From Clostridium sp. UBA6640 (lineage in GTDB: Bacteria > Bacillota > Clostridia > Clostridiales > Clostridiaceae), in contig NZ_DKLM01000040.1 of NCBI RefSeq assembly GCF_002455975.1, positions 1 to 18,515 of the forward strand: 18,515 nt of DNA, written 5' to 3'. The position numbers were made by a program, and so were the translations under genes. The notes under the pieces are model-generated. The model was not told the DNA's origin and did not search any database. It saw only the letters and a list, made by a program, of their open reading frames with translations. Below, in pieces: positions 7,243 to 14,451 of the stretch (the first letter of the stretch is position 1; the number at the start of each line of letters is the position of its first letter).

Positions 7243-7914
7243 CTAATTTTCATTCCAATTTTTCACTTCAGTACGTATCCAATCTACCCATCCATCAATT
7301 CCTTTACCTGTCCTTGCAGAAATTTCAAAAATTTTGATATTTGGATTTAATTTTTTTGCCCTTTCCTTACATGCTTCTAAATCAAAATCAAAGTGTTCCA
7401 ATACATCTATTTTGTTTATCAAAAGAACATCAACAATAGAAAACATTAGTGGATATTTTAGCGGTTTATCATCGCCTTCTGGTACACTTAAAATCATTGC
7501 ATTCTTTGATGCACCAGTATCAAATTCCGCAGGGCATACCAAATTTCCCACATTTTCTAAAATAGCAAAATCTATATTTTCAGTCCCTAGACCAGTTAAT
7601 CCTTGCTTTGTCATATCTGCATCAAGATGACACATACCGCCTGTATGAAGTTGAATTACTTTTACACCAGTTTCAGAAATAGTGTGAGCATCAACATCAG
7701 AATCGATATCTGCTTCCATAACCCCAATATTCATTTCATCCTTTAAAGCATTAATTGTTCTTGTAAGAGTTGAGGTCTTACCTGAACCTGGTGATGACAT
7801 TAAATTAAGCAGGAAAGTTTTATCCTTTTTTAGTTCTTCTCTAAGCATCCTAGCCTGCTCATCATTATCTTCAAAAATACTTTGTTTAATCTCAAGAACC
7901 CTAAAATTATTCAT
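7243..7914 (-). CDS. hypB: HypB-type nickel-insertion GTPase
   Basis: HypB is the SIMIBI-class GTPase that loads nickel into hydrogenase precursors together with HypA. The 223-residue protein has Walker A SSPGSGKT (residues 40-47), the switch segment EADIDSDVDA, NKID (167-170) for guanine, and the G-domain metal site Cys95-His96 (GGMCHLDA) with Cys127 (NLVCPAEFD). It lacks the N-terminal CxxCGC nickel motif and any His-rich storage tail, so it is the short form. ATG 7914 follows AGGGGGT. The stop is 32 bases before the oxidoreductase start, so co-translation from one mRNA is likely. The rest of the maturation set (hypCDEF) is absent here, so its client is either encoded elsewhere or is not a hydrogenase. 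Confidence 0.93.
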   Translation of the reverse strand: MNNFRVLEIKQSIFEDNDEQARMLREELKKDKTFLLNLMSSPGSGKTSTLTRTINALKDEMNIGVMEADIDSDVDAHTISETGVKVIQLHTGGMCHLDADMTKQGLTGLGTENIDFAILENVGNLVCPAEFDTGASKNAMILSVPEGDDKPLKYPLMFSIVDVLLINKIDVLEHFDFDLEACKERAKKLNPNIKIFEISARTGKGIDGWVDWIRTEVKNWNEN

Positions 7915-7938
7915 AATTTTAACCCCCTAAATATTTTA

Positions 7939-8919
7939 TTATTCAGCAAATGATTTTACTTCTTGATATTTTTTCATGTCTATATACAGTTCATTTTTGT
8001 ATGGATTTCTCTTGGTCTTTACAGTCTTATAAACCATGAAAATTAATACTGCAATGTTGACTACTAATGCTGCAAAACTCCATATAGCTAATGCAGTGGT
8101 ATTATATGTGGAAGATACAGCAAATTTTCCACTATCAATGAATGCTGGAAAAGTTTGTGCAAACATACACCATAGTGCTAATGTATGAGCACGATGTTGC
8201 AGCCAAGCACCTTTACCAATAGTAAATGCACATACAGTAGGTGCTAATAACAACGCAAATCCACAGTACCATGCATGACCTGGTAAGCAGTTATATGTGT
8301 ATGCAAGGTTCCAAATATCATAGGCTATAATCCAAAACCACATCATATCTGGCCATAACATATCCTTACTTCCATCTTTGTCAGTTTTTTTACGTATACA
8401 AATACCAAACCAGCCAGTAATGGCAATGATATTTATGATACCTGCTGCTGCGTTCATAAAATTCCATGGACCTCCAAGTACATACATTGCTTCATCAGCG
8501 AGAAATCCTCCTTGTGCATAGTTAAGTCCTACTTCAATGTCACGAACTACTGCTTCACATATATTAATTGCAAGAATCAATGGTGGGAAGCAAAGTGCAA
8601 AACGGCTGTCAGAAAGATGCCATTCCTTGCCAGTTTTCTTGTTTTTGCCATGTAAATGGCGAATACACCAAAAGCCAATACAACCTGCTGTAGAAGAATA
8701 TACTTTAGCAAGATGGAACCAGTCAGTATAGGTAGTATCACTCAATACTGTAAACCAGAGAACAGAAAGTATAGTAGGCATAATAATGAAACATAAAAAT
8801 CCTGCTTCCTTAGATCTTCTCGTTACTTCATTTAAGGTAAATAACAAAGCAAATACTAATATCCAAACAAGCCACACAGAAATTGCGGATGCGCCGCCTT
8901 CATAATTGAACACAAACAT
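7939..8919 (-). CDS. Multi-pass membrane protein of unknown function (DUF5692-like)
   Basis: A 326-residue protein with about eight or nine hydrophobic helices, unusually rich in Trp, Cys, Tyr and His (for example IAYDIWNLAYTYNCLPGH, HAWYCGF and FLCFIIMP). The C-terminal tail is short, charged and cytosolic (KTKRNPYKNELYIDMKK). From memory it matches the uncharacterised family DUF5692; I could not verify this. It is the first gene of the hypB-oxidoreductase-hypA operon. ATG 8919 has a strong AGGAGG site nine bases upstream, and only 24 bases separate it from hypB. Its repeated polar and aromatic residues within helices suggest a transporter or a membrane redox or metal site, but there is no recognisable catalytic motif. 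It could accept electrons from the downstream flavoprotein or bring in a substrate for it; both are inference. Confidence 0.8.
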   Translation of the reverse strand: MFVFNYEGGASAISVWLVWILVFALLFTLNEVTRRSKEAGFLCFIIMPTILSVLWFTVLSDTTYTDWFHLAKVYSSTAGCIGFWCIRHLHGKNKKTGKEWHLSDSRFALCFPPLILAINICEAVVRDIEVGLNYAQGGFLADEAMYVLGGPWNFMNAAAGIINIIAITGWFGICIRKKTDKDGSKDMLWPDMMWFWIIAYDIWNLAYTYNCLPGHAWYCGFALLLAPTVCAFTIGKGAWLQHRAHTLALWCMFAQTFPAFIDSGKFAVSSTYNTTALAIWSFAALVVNIAVLIFMVYKTVKTKRNPYKNELYIDMKKYQEVKSFAE

Positions 8920-8953
8920 TCCAAATCTCCTCCTTATTTACTCCAGTTTCGCT

Positions 8954-8959
8954 ATTATA
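8954..8959 (-). promoter_or_regulatory. Perfect -10 box in front of the membrane protein gene
   Basis: The minus strand reads TATAAT 35 bases before the ATG at 8919, but no good -35 box lies 16-18 bases upstream. A -10 box with a poor -35 box would fit a promoter that needs an activator; the FadR-like palindrome lies about 37 bases further upstream. An alternative promoter is listed at 9033-9061. Confidence 0.35.
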
Positions 8960-8995
8960 GAATAGTGAACTGTCCATTTTATGATTTCTATTTCT

Positions 8996-9014
8996 CTGGT
9001 CATACCAGTATGAC
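8996..9014. promoter_or_regulatory. FadR/GntR-type operator in the divergent intergenic region
   Basis: Two nested palindromes: CTGGTCATACCAG (8996-9008, arms CTGGT/ACCAG) and GTCATACCAGTATGAC (8999-9014, perfect 7-bp arms). The first matches the E. coli FadR core CTGGTCNGACCAG at all but one defined position. It sits between the membrane-protein operon and the divergent FadR/GntR-family gene, so it is the natural binding site of that regulator. Whether it represses or activates cannot be read from position alone. Confidence 0.75.
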
Positions 9015-9032
9015 AGGTATAGCTTTGATAAA

Positions 9033-9061
9033 ATGTTAACATATTTATGCTCTATTTTCAA
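9033..9061 (-). promoter_or_regulatory. Possible promoter of the hyp operon
   Basis: On the minus strand TTGAAA (9061-9056), a 17-base spacer and TAACAT (9038-9033). If used, transcription would begin near 9026 and the FadR-like palindrome would fall just downstream of the start, where a bound protein would block elongation. The -10 box is only a fair match. Confidence 0.35.
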
Positions 9062-9101
9062 TATTTTACATGGTTTTTAATCCTTTTTTTCTAATTTTTT
9101 C

Positions 9102-9130
9102 TTGTATATTTAATAATATTACCTTATAAT
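9102..9130 (+). promoter_or_regulatory. Promoter of the GntR-family regulator
   Basis: TTGTAT (9102-9107), a 17-base spacer and a perfect TATAAT (9125-9130), which puts the start near 9137 and leaves a 5' leader of about 47 bases. The FadR-like palindrome lies about 90 bases upstream of the -35 box. Confidence 0.5.
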
Positions 9131-9183
9131 TATTATTGGTTTCTGTACATACCACAACCAGTTTAAAGGAGTGATAAAGCCAT

Positions 9184-9888
9184 ATGGAATTTAAAAAATT
9201 GAGTTCACCATCATTAAAAGAATTATTTATTAAAGAACTAGAGAGTATGATTTTGTCTGGTAAGCTGGCCATAGGAGAAAAACTTCCTTCTGAAAGAGAA
9301 CTTGCTGAATCCATGCAAGTCAGCAGAGCTGTAGTCAATGCTGGTATTTCTGAACTAGCGAGAAAAGGCTTTTTATTGGTTAAGCCAAGAGTAGGTACCT
9401 TTGTAGCTGATTATCGTAGAAATGGAACACTAGAAACTTTAATTTCCATTATGAATTACAATGGTGGAATATTAAGAGAGGCAGAAATACGTTCTATTCT
9501 GGAGCTTAGAATTGCATTTGACTGCCTTGCAGTAGAATTATGTATTCCTAAGATTACAGATGATGAAATTGCAATATTAAAAGGATATGTAAAGCAAATG
9601 GGAGAGGCAAACTCCCCAGAAGCGGCTTCTGAGATTGCATTCAGCTTCCAACATGAGCTTGCCTTTCTTTCTGGAAACACACTAATGCCTCTAATTTTCT
9701 TCTCATTTAAAGTTCCCATTTTATCATTATGGGAACGTTTTTGTAGGTTATACGGTTTAGAATCTTTACACAAAAACACAGCTGTTTTGTGTGATTACAT
9801 TGAACAGAGGGACACAGTGAAAGCTGTTGAATGGCTGACCACCTCCATCAATGATACCATCAATGGTAGCAGACAAATTTACTATTAA
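9184..9888 (+). CDS. FadR-subfamily GntR transcriptional regulator
   Basis: A 234-residue regulator with an N-terminal winged helix (residues ~8-78; the GntR signature is LPSERELAESMQVSRAVV, then RPRVGTF-like KPRVGTFVADY) and a C-terminal all-helical FCD ligand domain (~98-225). FCD domains usually bind a metal and an organic acid through an Asp and three His. Here His157 (FQHELAFLSGN) and His196 (HKNTAVLCDYIEQRD) remain, but the Asp and the last His are not evident, so the ligand chemistry may differ. The ATG at 9184 is preceded by AAAGGAGTG. The gene is divergent from the hyp operon, with a FadR-type palindrome between them, which makes it the likely local regulator. It ends at a hairpin at 9915. 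Confidence 0.9.
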   Translation: MEFKKLSSPSLKELFIKELESMILSGKLAIGEKLPSERELAESMQVSRAVVNAGISELARKGFLLVKPRVGTFVADYRRNGTLETLISIMNYNGGILREAEIRSILELRIAFDCLAVELCIPKITDDEIAILKGYVKQMGEANSPEAASEIAFSFQHELAFLSGNTLMPLIFFSFKVPILSLWERFCRLYGLESLHKNTAVLCDYIEQRDTVKAVEWLTTSINDTINGSRQIYY

Positions 9889-9914
9889 GCATAAAAATCA
9901 GTCTATAAAATTAA

Positions 9915-9947
9915 AGGAATGAATATCGCAAAGCAATATTCATTCCT
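9915..9947 (+). terminator. Terminator of the GntR-family regulator
   Basis: Arms AGGAATGAATAT (9915-9926) and ATATTCATTCCT (9936-9947) are perfectly paired around a 9-base loop that can itself form GC/GC. A T-rich tail follows 26 bases after the gene's stop. The stretch from here to 10095 shows no gene. Confidence 0.6.
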
Positions 9948-10095
9948 ATATTCTATCTCTTATTTAAATTATATTTTCTTCAATTTCTTTAATTACTTCA
10001 AAACTTGGTGTATCTATAGTAGTATAATATTTTTATCCTCTATTCTTTCTAGAAATTTTTTCGCCACTATCATGAGAATCTATATAGCCTACCTT

Positions 10096-10392
10096 CTAAT
10101 CATTTTTATACAAAGTGATGCTAAGGGAAGAACCCTCCCTTAGCCTTTGATCGAATTTTTTCTTTACTTTTGTATTCTTATATTTAGATAATACCTCATC
10201 TATCTCATTTTTTTCTAATACCTCAGCACTTTTACCAGTTGAACCGCTAAATAATTCTATCTTATTAACTTCAGAAAATTTTATCCCTAGTGTATCTTCC
10301 ATGCTCACGTAGAAAACTACTGGATATACTTTAACAGATAACAAAATAGTAGCCATTATTAAATCTACAATTAACCCTATTTTTTTCTTCAT
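10096..10392 (-). CDS. Small membrane-anchored protein of unknown function
   Basis: I do not recognise this gene. From the Met at 10392 it encodes 98 residues: a Lys-rich start (MKKK), one hydrophobic segment (residues ~4-28, IGLIVDLIMATILLSVKVYPVV), and an outward domain of about 65 residues with a charged, helical C-terminus (EIDEVLSKYKNTKVKKKFDQR). The frame stays open 19 codons upstream to 10449, but that extension lacks the look of a signal anchor and neither start has a clear ribosome site. The final SSLSITLYKND suggests a beta strand cut short. It lies next to a gene remnant, so it may itself be a degraded or truncated gene. Confidence 0.45.
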   Translation of the reverse strand: MKKKIGLIVDLIMATILLSVKVYPVVFYVSMEDTLGIKFSEVNKIELFSGSTGKSAEVLEKNEIDEVLSKYKNTKVKKKFDQRLREGSSLSITLYKND

Positions 10393-10457
10393 AATTTTAT
10401 TGTCATAAAATATATAACTTAAATCTGTAATTTTACTTAGTTTTAACATTATAATTT

Positions 10458-10690
10458 CTACATAGCTTTAGCATATCTTTCAATACTCCCATACTTCTTT
10501 ATAGCCATTTTAGCAATTTCATCTTGATTAGATTTAAATTTTTCAATACGTTCATTAGATTTATCTACACTACCACGTAATGCTAGCGCCAATACTTTTT
10601 TAGATTTTTATGTCCCAGATAATGTAGACATATCTTTGTCTATAAAAAGACCTCTATTATTATCGTTATTTATAAAAATAACTATCTTAA
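10458..10690 (-). pseudogene. Gene remnant with an in-frame stop
   Basis: One minus-strand frame reads through about 75 codons that look like protein but are interrupted by a TAA at 10608-10610. The part before it ends IDKDMSTLSGT; the part after it begins KSKKVLALALRGSVDKSNER and ends SIERYAKAM at the TAG at 10458. There is no start codon with a ribosome site on either side. The family is not recognised. The C-terminal half is a charged helical segment. It may once have been joined to the small gene that follows at 10392. Confidence 0.4.
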
Positions 10691-10705
10691 CTATAAGAGC
10701 TTCAA

Positions 10706-10740
10706 GAAAAAGCTACCAAGTTAGTACAACTTAGTAGCTC
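10706..10740 (-). terminator. Terminator of the YdcZ-type transporter gene
   Basis: On the minus strand AGCTACTAAGTT (10739-10728) pairs with AACTTGGTAGCT (10722-10711) around a 5-base loop, with one G-U wobble, followed by a run of U (10711-10707). It lies about 40 bases after the stop at 10781. Confidence 0.75.
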
Positions 10741-10780
10741 TTCAAATATATTAAGCACATGGTTAGTATTGAATGTAATA

Positions 10781-11725
10781 TTATAAGAATTTAACAAATA
10801 TGATTCCAATAATCATTAATAATATAGTAACAATCCTTCTACTATCAATTTTTCTTTTTTGTAAATTAAACATTCCAAATTGATCGATTAGTAATGCCAT
10901 AATCATTTGCCCCAATAGGAAAATCATAGTAGTTACAACCGACCCAAGTATAGGTAGCAAGACAATGTTTCCTGTTATAATAAATATACCGAATATACCT
11001 CCTATATATGTCCAAATAGGAATACGCTTTTTTTCAGCATCATACAAAGGAAACTCTAATCGACGTTGAGTGATTAATATCAAAATAGCCAAGATTATGG
11101 TGCCAACAAAAAAAGAAATAAAAGCAGCGCCTAAAAGAGAACCGGTTGCAACACGAAGTTTTCCATTAATGGCAGTTTGCAATGGTGGTAAAAACCCAGC
11201 TAAAACCCCTAAAATTATCCAAGTAATTTTACCATCCTTCTTTTCTTCTTGTGACGCCATAGTTAAATCCTTTTTCTTTTTAGGTTGCACCAATGAAATA
11301 GCGAAAATCATAATCATAACTCCGAGTATTCTAGTAATACTAATAAAATTAGCTTGTACACCAAACCACCCAAAGTGATCGATTAGTATTCCTACAATCA
11401 TTTGTCCTGTTACAGTCACTAGCGTTGTAACTGAAGCTCCAATTTTTGAAAAAAGAATGATATTAGCCAAATTAAAACCAACTCCAGTTATTGCTCCACC
11501 TATAAAAACATACAATGGATATGAAAAATCAATTCCAACTGTAATTCCTATAGGATCTATGATTAAATTTATAACCAGTAGTATCACCGTTCCTAAAGAA
11601 AATGCGATAAATGAAGCTGTTAAAGGTGTTTTTGAATAAGAGCTTAATCGAGCACTTATAGATGCCTGAATAGGGAAAAACATCCCGATAATTATTCCCA
11701 TGATTAAATAAAGCGTAATTTGCAT
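10781..11725 (-). CDS. DMT-superfamily transporter, YdcZ (DUF606) type, duplicated form
   Basis: A 314-residue membrane protein made of two homologous halves of about five helices each. Each half starts with a helix carrying G-x-x-P-x-Q-x-x-I/xN (FFPIQASISARLS in the first, FLPPLQTAINGKLR in the second) and later has a conserved GQM motif (VTVTGQMIVGILIDHFG and FLLGQMIMALLIDQFG). This is the pattern of YdcZ proteins in the drug/metabolite transporter superfamily, which often occur as single-domain pairs; here they are fused. The loop between halves is Lys-rich (KKKKDL, EEKKDGK). The substrate is unknown. ATG 11725 follows AAGGAGG. An Rrf2-family regulator lies upstream on the same strand, which suggests control by redox, nitrosative or metal stress. 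Confidence 0.88.
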   Translation of the reverse strand: MQITLYLIMGIIIGMFFPIQASISARLSSYSKTPLTASFIAFSLGTVILLVINLIIDPIGITVGIDFSYPLYVFIGGAITGVGFNLANIILFSKIGASVTTLVTVTGQMIVGILIDHFGWFGVQANFISITRILGVMIMIFAISLVQPKKKKDLTMASQEEKKDGKITWIILGVLAGFLPPLQTAINGKLRVATGSLLGAAFISFFVGTIILAILILITQRRLEFPLYDAEKKRIPIWTYIGGIFGIFIITGNIVLLPILGSVVTTMIFLLGQMIMALLIDQFGMFNLQKRKIDSRRIVTILLMIIGIIFVKFL

Positions 11726-11886
11726 AAGTTTGCCTCCTTTTATTTTTTACTTTTATTTTTAAATTGTAATGATTAGGATTAAAATTATTTTCTGAAATAA
11801 CAATCAAAGATTAGTCTTTTTATCTAATTATCACAATATGGACAGTTGAATAGATTTTCCATAATATTGCTTTATATTTAGAATTG

Positions 11887-11915
11887 ATAAAAGGTATTTA
11901 ACTTAATTGAGTCAA
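11887..11915 (-). promoter_or_regulatory. Possible promoter of the YdcZ-type transporter
   Basis: On the minus strand TTGACT (11915-11910), a 17-base spacer and TTTTAT (11892-11887). It would give a leader of about 155 bases before the ATG at 11725. The 14-nt repeat shared with the Rrf2 promoter lies 34 bases upstream of this -35 box. Confidence 0.4.
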
Positions 11916-11948
11916 TATTTATCCATACCGATAATCAATCAAATTTAT

Positions 11949-11962
11949 AATTAAAGACTTTA
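11949..11962. promoter_or_regulatory. Candidate Rrf2 site, copy 2 (AATTAAAGACTTTA)
   Basis: An exact copy of the 14-nt sequence AATTAAAGACTTTA at 12425-12438. It is followed by a second AAAGACT and then CTTTATATCTGTAATTA, which resembles CTTTATATATCTATAATA behind copy 1 and CTTTTTATCTAATTA near 11815. It is placed between the regulator gene and the transporter promoter. Confidence 0.45.
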
Positions 11963-12004
11963 AAGACTCTTTATATCTGTAATTAGATAAAAAATAAGAG
12001 TGGA

Positions 12005-12406
12005 TTATGAATCCACAGATATTTTCTTAACAAGATCTGATATTTTTCGATTCTTTAACTCTTCTTCCATTTTTTCCTCTGCCGAAAGCATCACTTTCTT
12101 TATAGCACATTCTGAATCAACTTCTAAACAGCAATCAAATAAAGATGATTTACCTTCAATAGCATGTATAATGTCCAAGAATGAAATATCTTCCCAATTC
12201 TGGCTAAGTGAATAACCTCCGTTGACACCTGAAGAAGAATTAATCATTCCTTCCTTAACCAACTTGGTCAATATTTTAGACAAGTACGTTGGAGAAACTT
12301 TTTGTTTCTCTGCTAGCTCCTGTACACTCACAAGTTTATTCGGTGCGTCCATTGCAAGAAAAAGCACAGTGTGAAGAGCATAATTCGTAGCTTTTGAATA
12401 CTTCAT
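12005..12406 (-). CDS. Rrf2-family transcriptional regulator
   Basis: A 133-residue winged-helix protein of the family that includes IscR, NsrR and CymR. It has the typical start MKYSKATNYALHTVLFLA, the recognition region VSPTYLSKILTKLVKEG and the wing SGVNGGYSLSQ. Three cysteines lie in the expected region (Cys92, Cys93 and Cys100 in FDCCLEVDSECAI). Iron-sulfur-binding members also use three Cys, but normally more widely spaced, so cluster binding is possible but unproven. The ATG at 12406 follows a strong GGAGGTGA, spaced somewhat wide. It has its own promoter with an upstream repeat that recurs before the downstream transporter gene, which argues for autoregulation and control of that transporter. 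Confidence 0.92.
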   Translation of the reverse strand: MKYSKATNYALHTVLFLAMDAPNKLVSVQELAEKQKVSPTYLSKILTKLVKEGMINSSSGVNGGYSLSQNWEDISFLDIIHAIEGKSSLFDCCLEVDSECAIKKVMLSAEEKMEEELKNRKISDLVKKISVDS

Positions 12407-12424
12407 AATGCATGAATCACCTCC

Positions 12425-12438
12425 AATTAAAGACTTTA
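12425..12438. promoter_or_regulatory. Candidate Rrf2 site, copy 1 (AATTAAAGACTTTA)
   Basis: Lies 8-21 bases downstream of the -10 box of the Rrf2 gene, next to its Shine-Dalgarno site, so a bound protein would block initiation. The exact 14-nt sequence recurs at 11949-11962. Confidence 0.5.
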
Positions 12439-12445
12439 TATATCT

Positions 12446-12475
12446 ATAATAGCCTTAATAGTCTTACTTTGTCAA
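12446..12475 (-). promoter_or_regulatory. Promoter of the Rrf2-family gene
   Basis: On the minus strand a perfect TTGACA (12475-12470), an 18-base spacer and TATTAT (12451-12446). It lies 40 bases upstream of the ATG at 12406 and is the best promoter in this part of the window. Confidence 0.75.
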
Positions 12476-12508
12476 ATAGTTTTTTTATTCACTTTATTTT
12501 CTGTTTAT

Positions 12509-13564
12509 TTAATGTAAGTCTGAAGATAACTGCACTTCAAAAGTCGTTCCACTTTTATCTGTTTTTACAATTCGTATATCTCCATCATGAAGTTCAACGA
12601 TTTTCTTTGCAAGAGTCAAACCGATACCGTTCCCTTTTGTTGCATGAGAGGTATCGCCCTGATAAAATTTATCAAAAATGCGTGCTGCCGTTTCTGAGTT
12701 CATACCGCTTCCCTGATCAGAAATAGTGAAGATAATATTTCCTTGTTTATTAATAATACGAATATCAATAGCCGAATTTTCCGGTGAAAATTTAATAGCA
12801 TTATCAATTAAGTTAATCCACACCTGTTTAAGCAATTCTTCATTTCCATACAGAAAAAATTCATCGCAATCAAAGAAAATTTCAATATTCTTCTTTGTCC
12901 ATTTGCTTTCCAACAATGCAACCACCCTTCGGACTTGTTCGCTGACATTATAACGAGTCTTGTCTGTTACGATTGTTTGATTTTCTATTTTTGAAAGATT
13001 CAGTACATTGGTGGCGAGATCAGCAAGACGATCTGATTCACCGATGATAATATCAAGATATTCCTCCCTCTCCTCTTTGGAAAGGTCATCATATTTCAGC
13101 ATTTTTGCAAAGCCCCGTACGGAAACGATGGGCGTTTTGAATTCATGTGAGAAATTATTGACAAAATCAGAACGTAACATTTCTATACTTTCCAGTTCCT
13201 CTGCCATATGGTTGAAGCTTATGTTCAGCTTTTGTAATTCATCCGCCCCTTTCAAATGAACCCTTGCGCTAAAATCCCCCTCAGCCAATCTGTCAACTGC
13301 TGAAATAATTTCACGCAAAGGAGCAAGGGGAATGCGACTAATAATCATCGCAATGATTGTTCCCACAAGTACACTGATCATCGCAAAAGCAATAAACGAC
13401 ATGATAGGCTCTCGTGATGAATTCAGATTATACAAGCCAGTACGGCTAAGTATCAGAAACACTACAACCAGAAATGACGTTGACAATAACATAATTATAA
13501 AATTAATAGCTGCAAACATCATCGCTAGCTGAAATCTTCCTGTCTTTTTACAAAATTTATTCAC
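12509..13564 (-). CDS. Sensor histidine kinase (HAMP-HisKA-HATPase)
   Basis: A 351-residue membrane kinase. Two helices (residues ~13-40 and ~54-78) enclose only about 14 outside residues, so sensing is probably within the membrane or through the partner transporter. A HAMP linker follows (~79-130, PLREIISAVDRLAEGDFSARV). The phospho-acceptor is His140 (FSHEFKTPIVSVRGF). The ATPase has the N-box NLIDNAIKFS (251-260), G1 DQGSGM (283-288), FDKFYQGD and G2 GNGIGLTLAK (311-320). The start is GTG at 13564, overlapping the regulator's stop by eight bases, so the two are translationally coupled. Short-loop kinases next to large FtsX-type transporters commonly sense antimicrobial peptides; this pairing is seen here but the ligand is inferred. 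G+C content is visibly higher than in the flanking genes. Confidence 0.93.
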   Translation of the reverse strand: MNKFCKKTGRFQLAMMFAAINFIIMLLSTSFLVVVFLILSRTGLYNLNSSREPIMSFIAFAMISVLVGTIIAMIISRIPLAPLREIISAVDRLAEGDFSARVHLKGADELQKLNISFNHMAEELESIEMLRSDFVNNFSHEFKTPIVSVRGFAKMLKYDDLSKEEREEYLDIIIGESDRLADLATNVLNLSKIENQTIVTDKTRYNVSEQVRRVVALLESKWTKKNIEIFFDCDEFFLYGNEELLKQVWINLIDNAIKFSPENSAIDIRIINKQGNIIFTISDQGSGMNSETAARIFDKFYQGDTSHATKGNGIGLTLAKKIVELHDGDIRIVKTDKSGTTFEVQLSSDLH

Positions 13565-14234
13565 ATTTCTTCACCGCCTTATATCCAATACCACGAATTG
13601 CAACAATTTCAAATTCGGGATAGCCTTCAAACCGCTTACGCAGACGGGTAATATGCACATTCACCGTAGTATCTACCGTTTCAGACTCCATTCCCCATAT
13701 CTCATCCATCAATTGAATACGGGTAAAAATCTTATCAGGATAAGACAATAACTTATAGAGCAGATAGAACTCCTTTTGTGGCAGTGTCTGACTCTCTTTC
13801 TCTCTGGTAACTGTTAATGCGTCGTAATCTAATGTAACTTTGCCAATATGCAGTTTACGCTCATTTACAATCTGTGCACGGCGCAGCAATGCCTTGATAC
13901 GAAGTAGCATTTCTTCCTCGTTGACAGGCTTTACCATATAATCATCTGTTCCGACAATGAACCCCTTACATTTATCTTCAGGTAACTGCTTTGCTGTTAC
14001 CATGAGAATTGGTGTATTAACTTTGCAGCTACGAAGCTGTTTGGTAAATTCATACCCGTCCATTTCCGGCATCATAATATCGAGAATAATCAAATCAATA
14101 TGCTGCGTGTCCATCAACTCCAGCGCAACAACACCATTTTCCCCATGAAGGACTTCATATCCTGCGTGTTTCAGCACCGCCTGCATCAGTCGTGCAGTAT
14201 TTTTATCATCTTCTACAACTAAAATCTGAAACAT
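13557..14234 (-). CDS. OmpR/PhoB-type response regulator
   Basis: 225 residues: a receiver domain with acidic pocket Glu8-Asp9-Asp10, phospho-acceptor Asp52 (LIILDIMMPEMDGYEF), Thr80 and Lys102 (DDYMVKPV), and a C-terminal winged helix (~125-225; KEFYLLYKLLSYPDKIFTR, VNVHITRLRKRF and RGIGYKAV). ATG 14234 follows AGGAGG at good spacing. It is the first gene of the pair with the kinase and divergent from the ABC transporter gene at 14602, so the 367-base gap most likely contains its binding sites. An out-of-phase open frame ends within its first five codons (14219), which may couple translation to an upstream leader. Confidence 0.95.
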   Translation of the reverse strand: MFQILVVEDDKNTARLMQAVLKHAGYEVLHGENGVVALELMDTQHIDLIILDIMMPEMDGYEFTKQLRSCKVNTPILMVTAKQLPEDKCKGFIVGTDDYMVKPVNEEEMLLRIKALLRRAQIVNERKLHIGKVTLDYDALTVTREKESQTLPQKEFYLLYKLLSYPDKIFTRIQLMDEIWGMESETVDTTVNVHITRLRKRFEGYPEFEIVAIRGIGYKAVKKCE

Positions 14235-14407
14235 AAAATTCTTCCTCCTATATCATTTTTGCTTTCGGCAAGTAATGGCAGAACTGTTCTCTCGCCATGC
14301 CAAACTCGAAAATACTTCATAATTTCGGGCAGAACCTCAAAACTCCTTTGCCATTCCTCGACGGCTTCGCTGGTCAAATAAGCATAAATAACCCTGCTTA
14401 AACAAAC
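14219..14407 (-). other. 62-codon open frame overlapping the response-regulator start
   Basis: In the frame one base off the regulator, codons are open from a TAA at 14408-14410 to a TAG at 14219-14221. The reading is strikingly protein-like (LTSEAVEEWQRSFEVLPEIM, then KYFRVWHGERTVLPLLAESK). It has no ATG near its beginning; a TTG (at residue 11) or an internal ATG (residue 30) would be the only starts. It may be the tail of a lost gene that once preceded the regulator, or a conserved leader. A TATAAT (14452-14457, minus) and a tiny frame starting MDSDAKFV lie upstream. I do not recognise the sequence with confidence. Confidence 0.35.
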
Positions 14408-14451
14408 TTAGCATCACTGTCCATGATTACTTTGCCCTGCCTTTTATAGAT

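Noticed and set aside
9066..9338. 90-codon minus-strand frame across the divergent promoter region
   Set aside because: It runs through the promoter and start of the regulator gene, has no ribosome site and no recognisable protein features.
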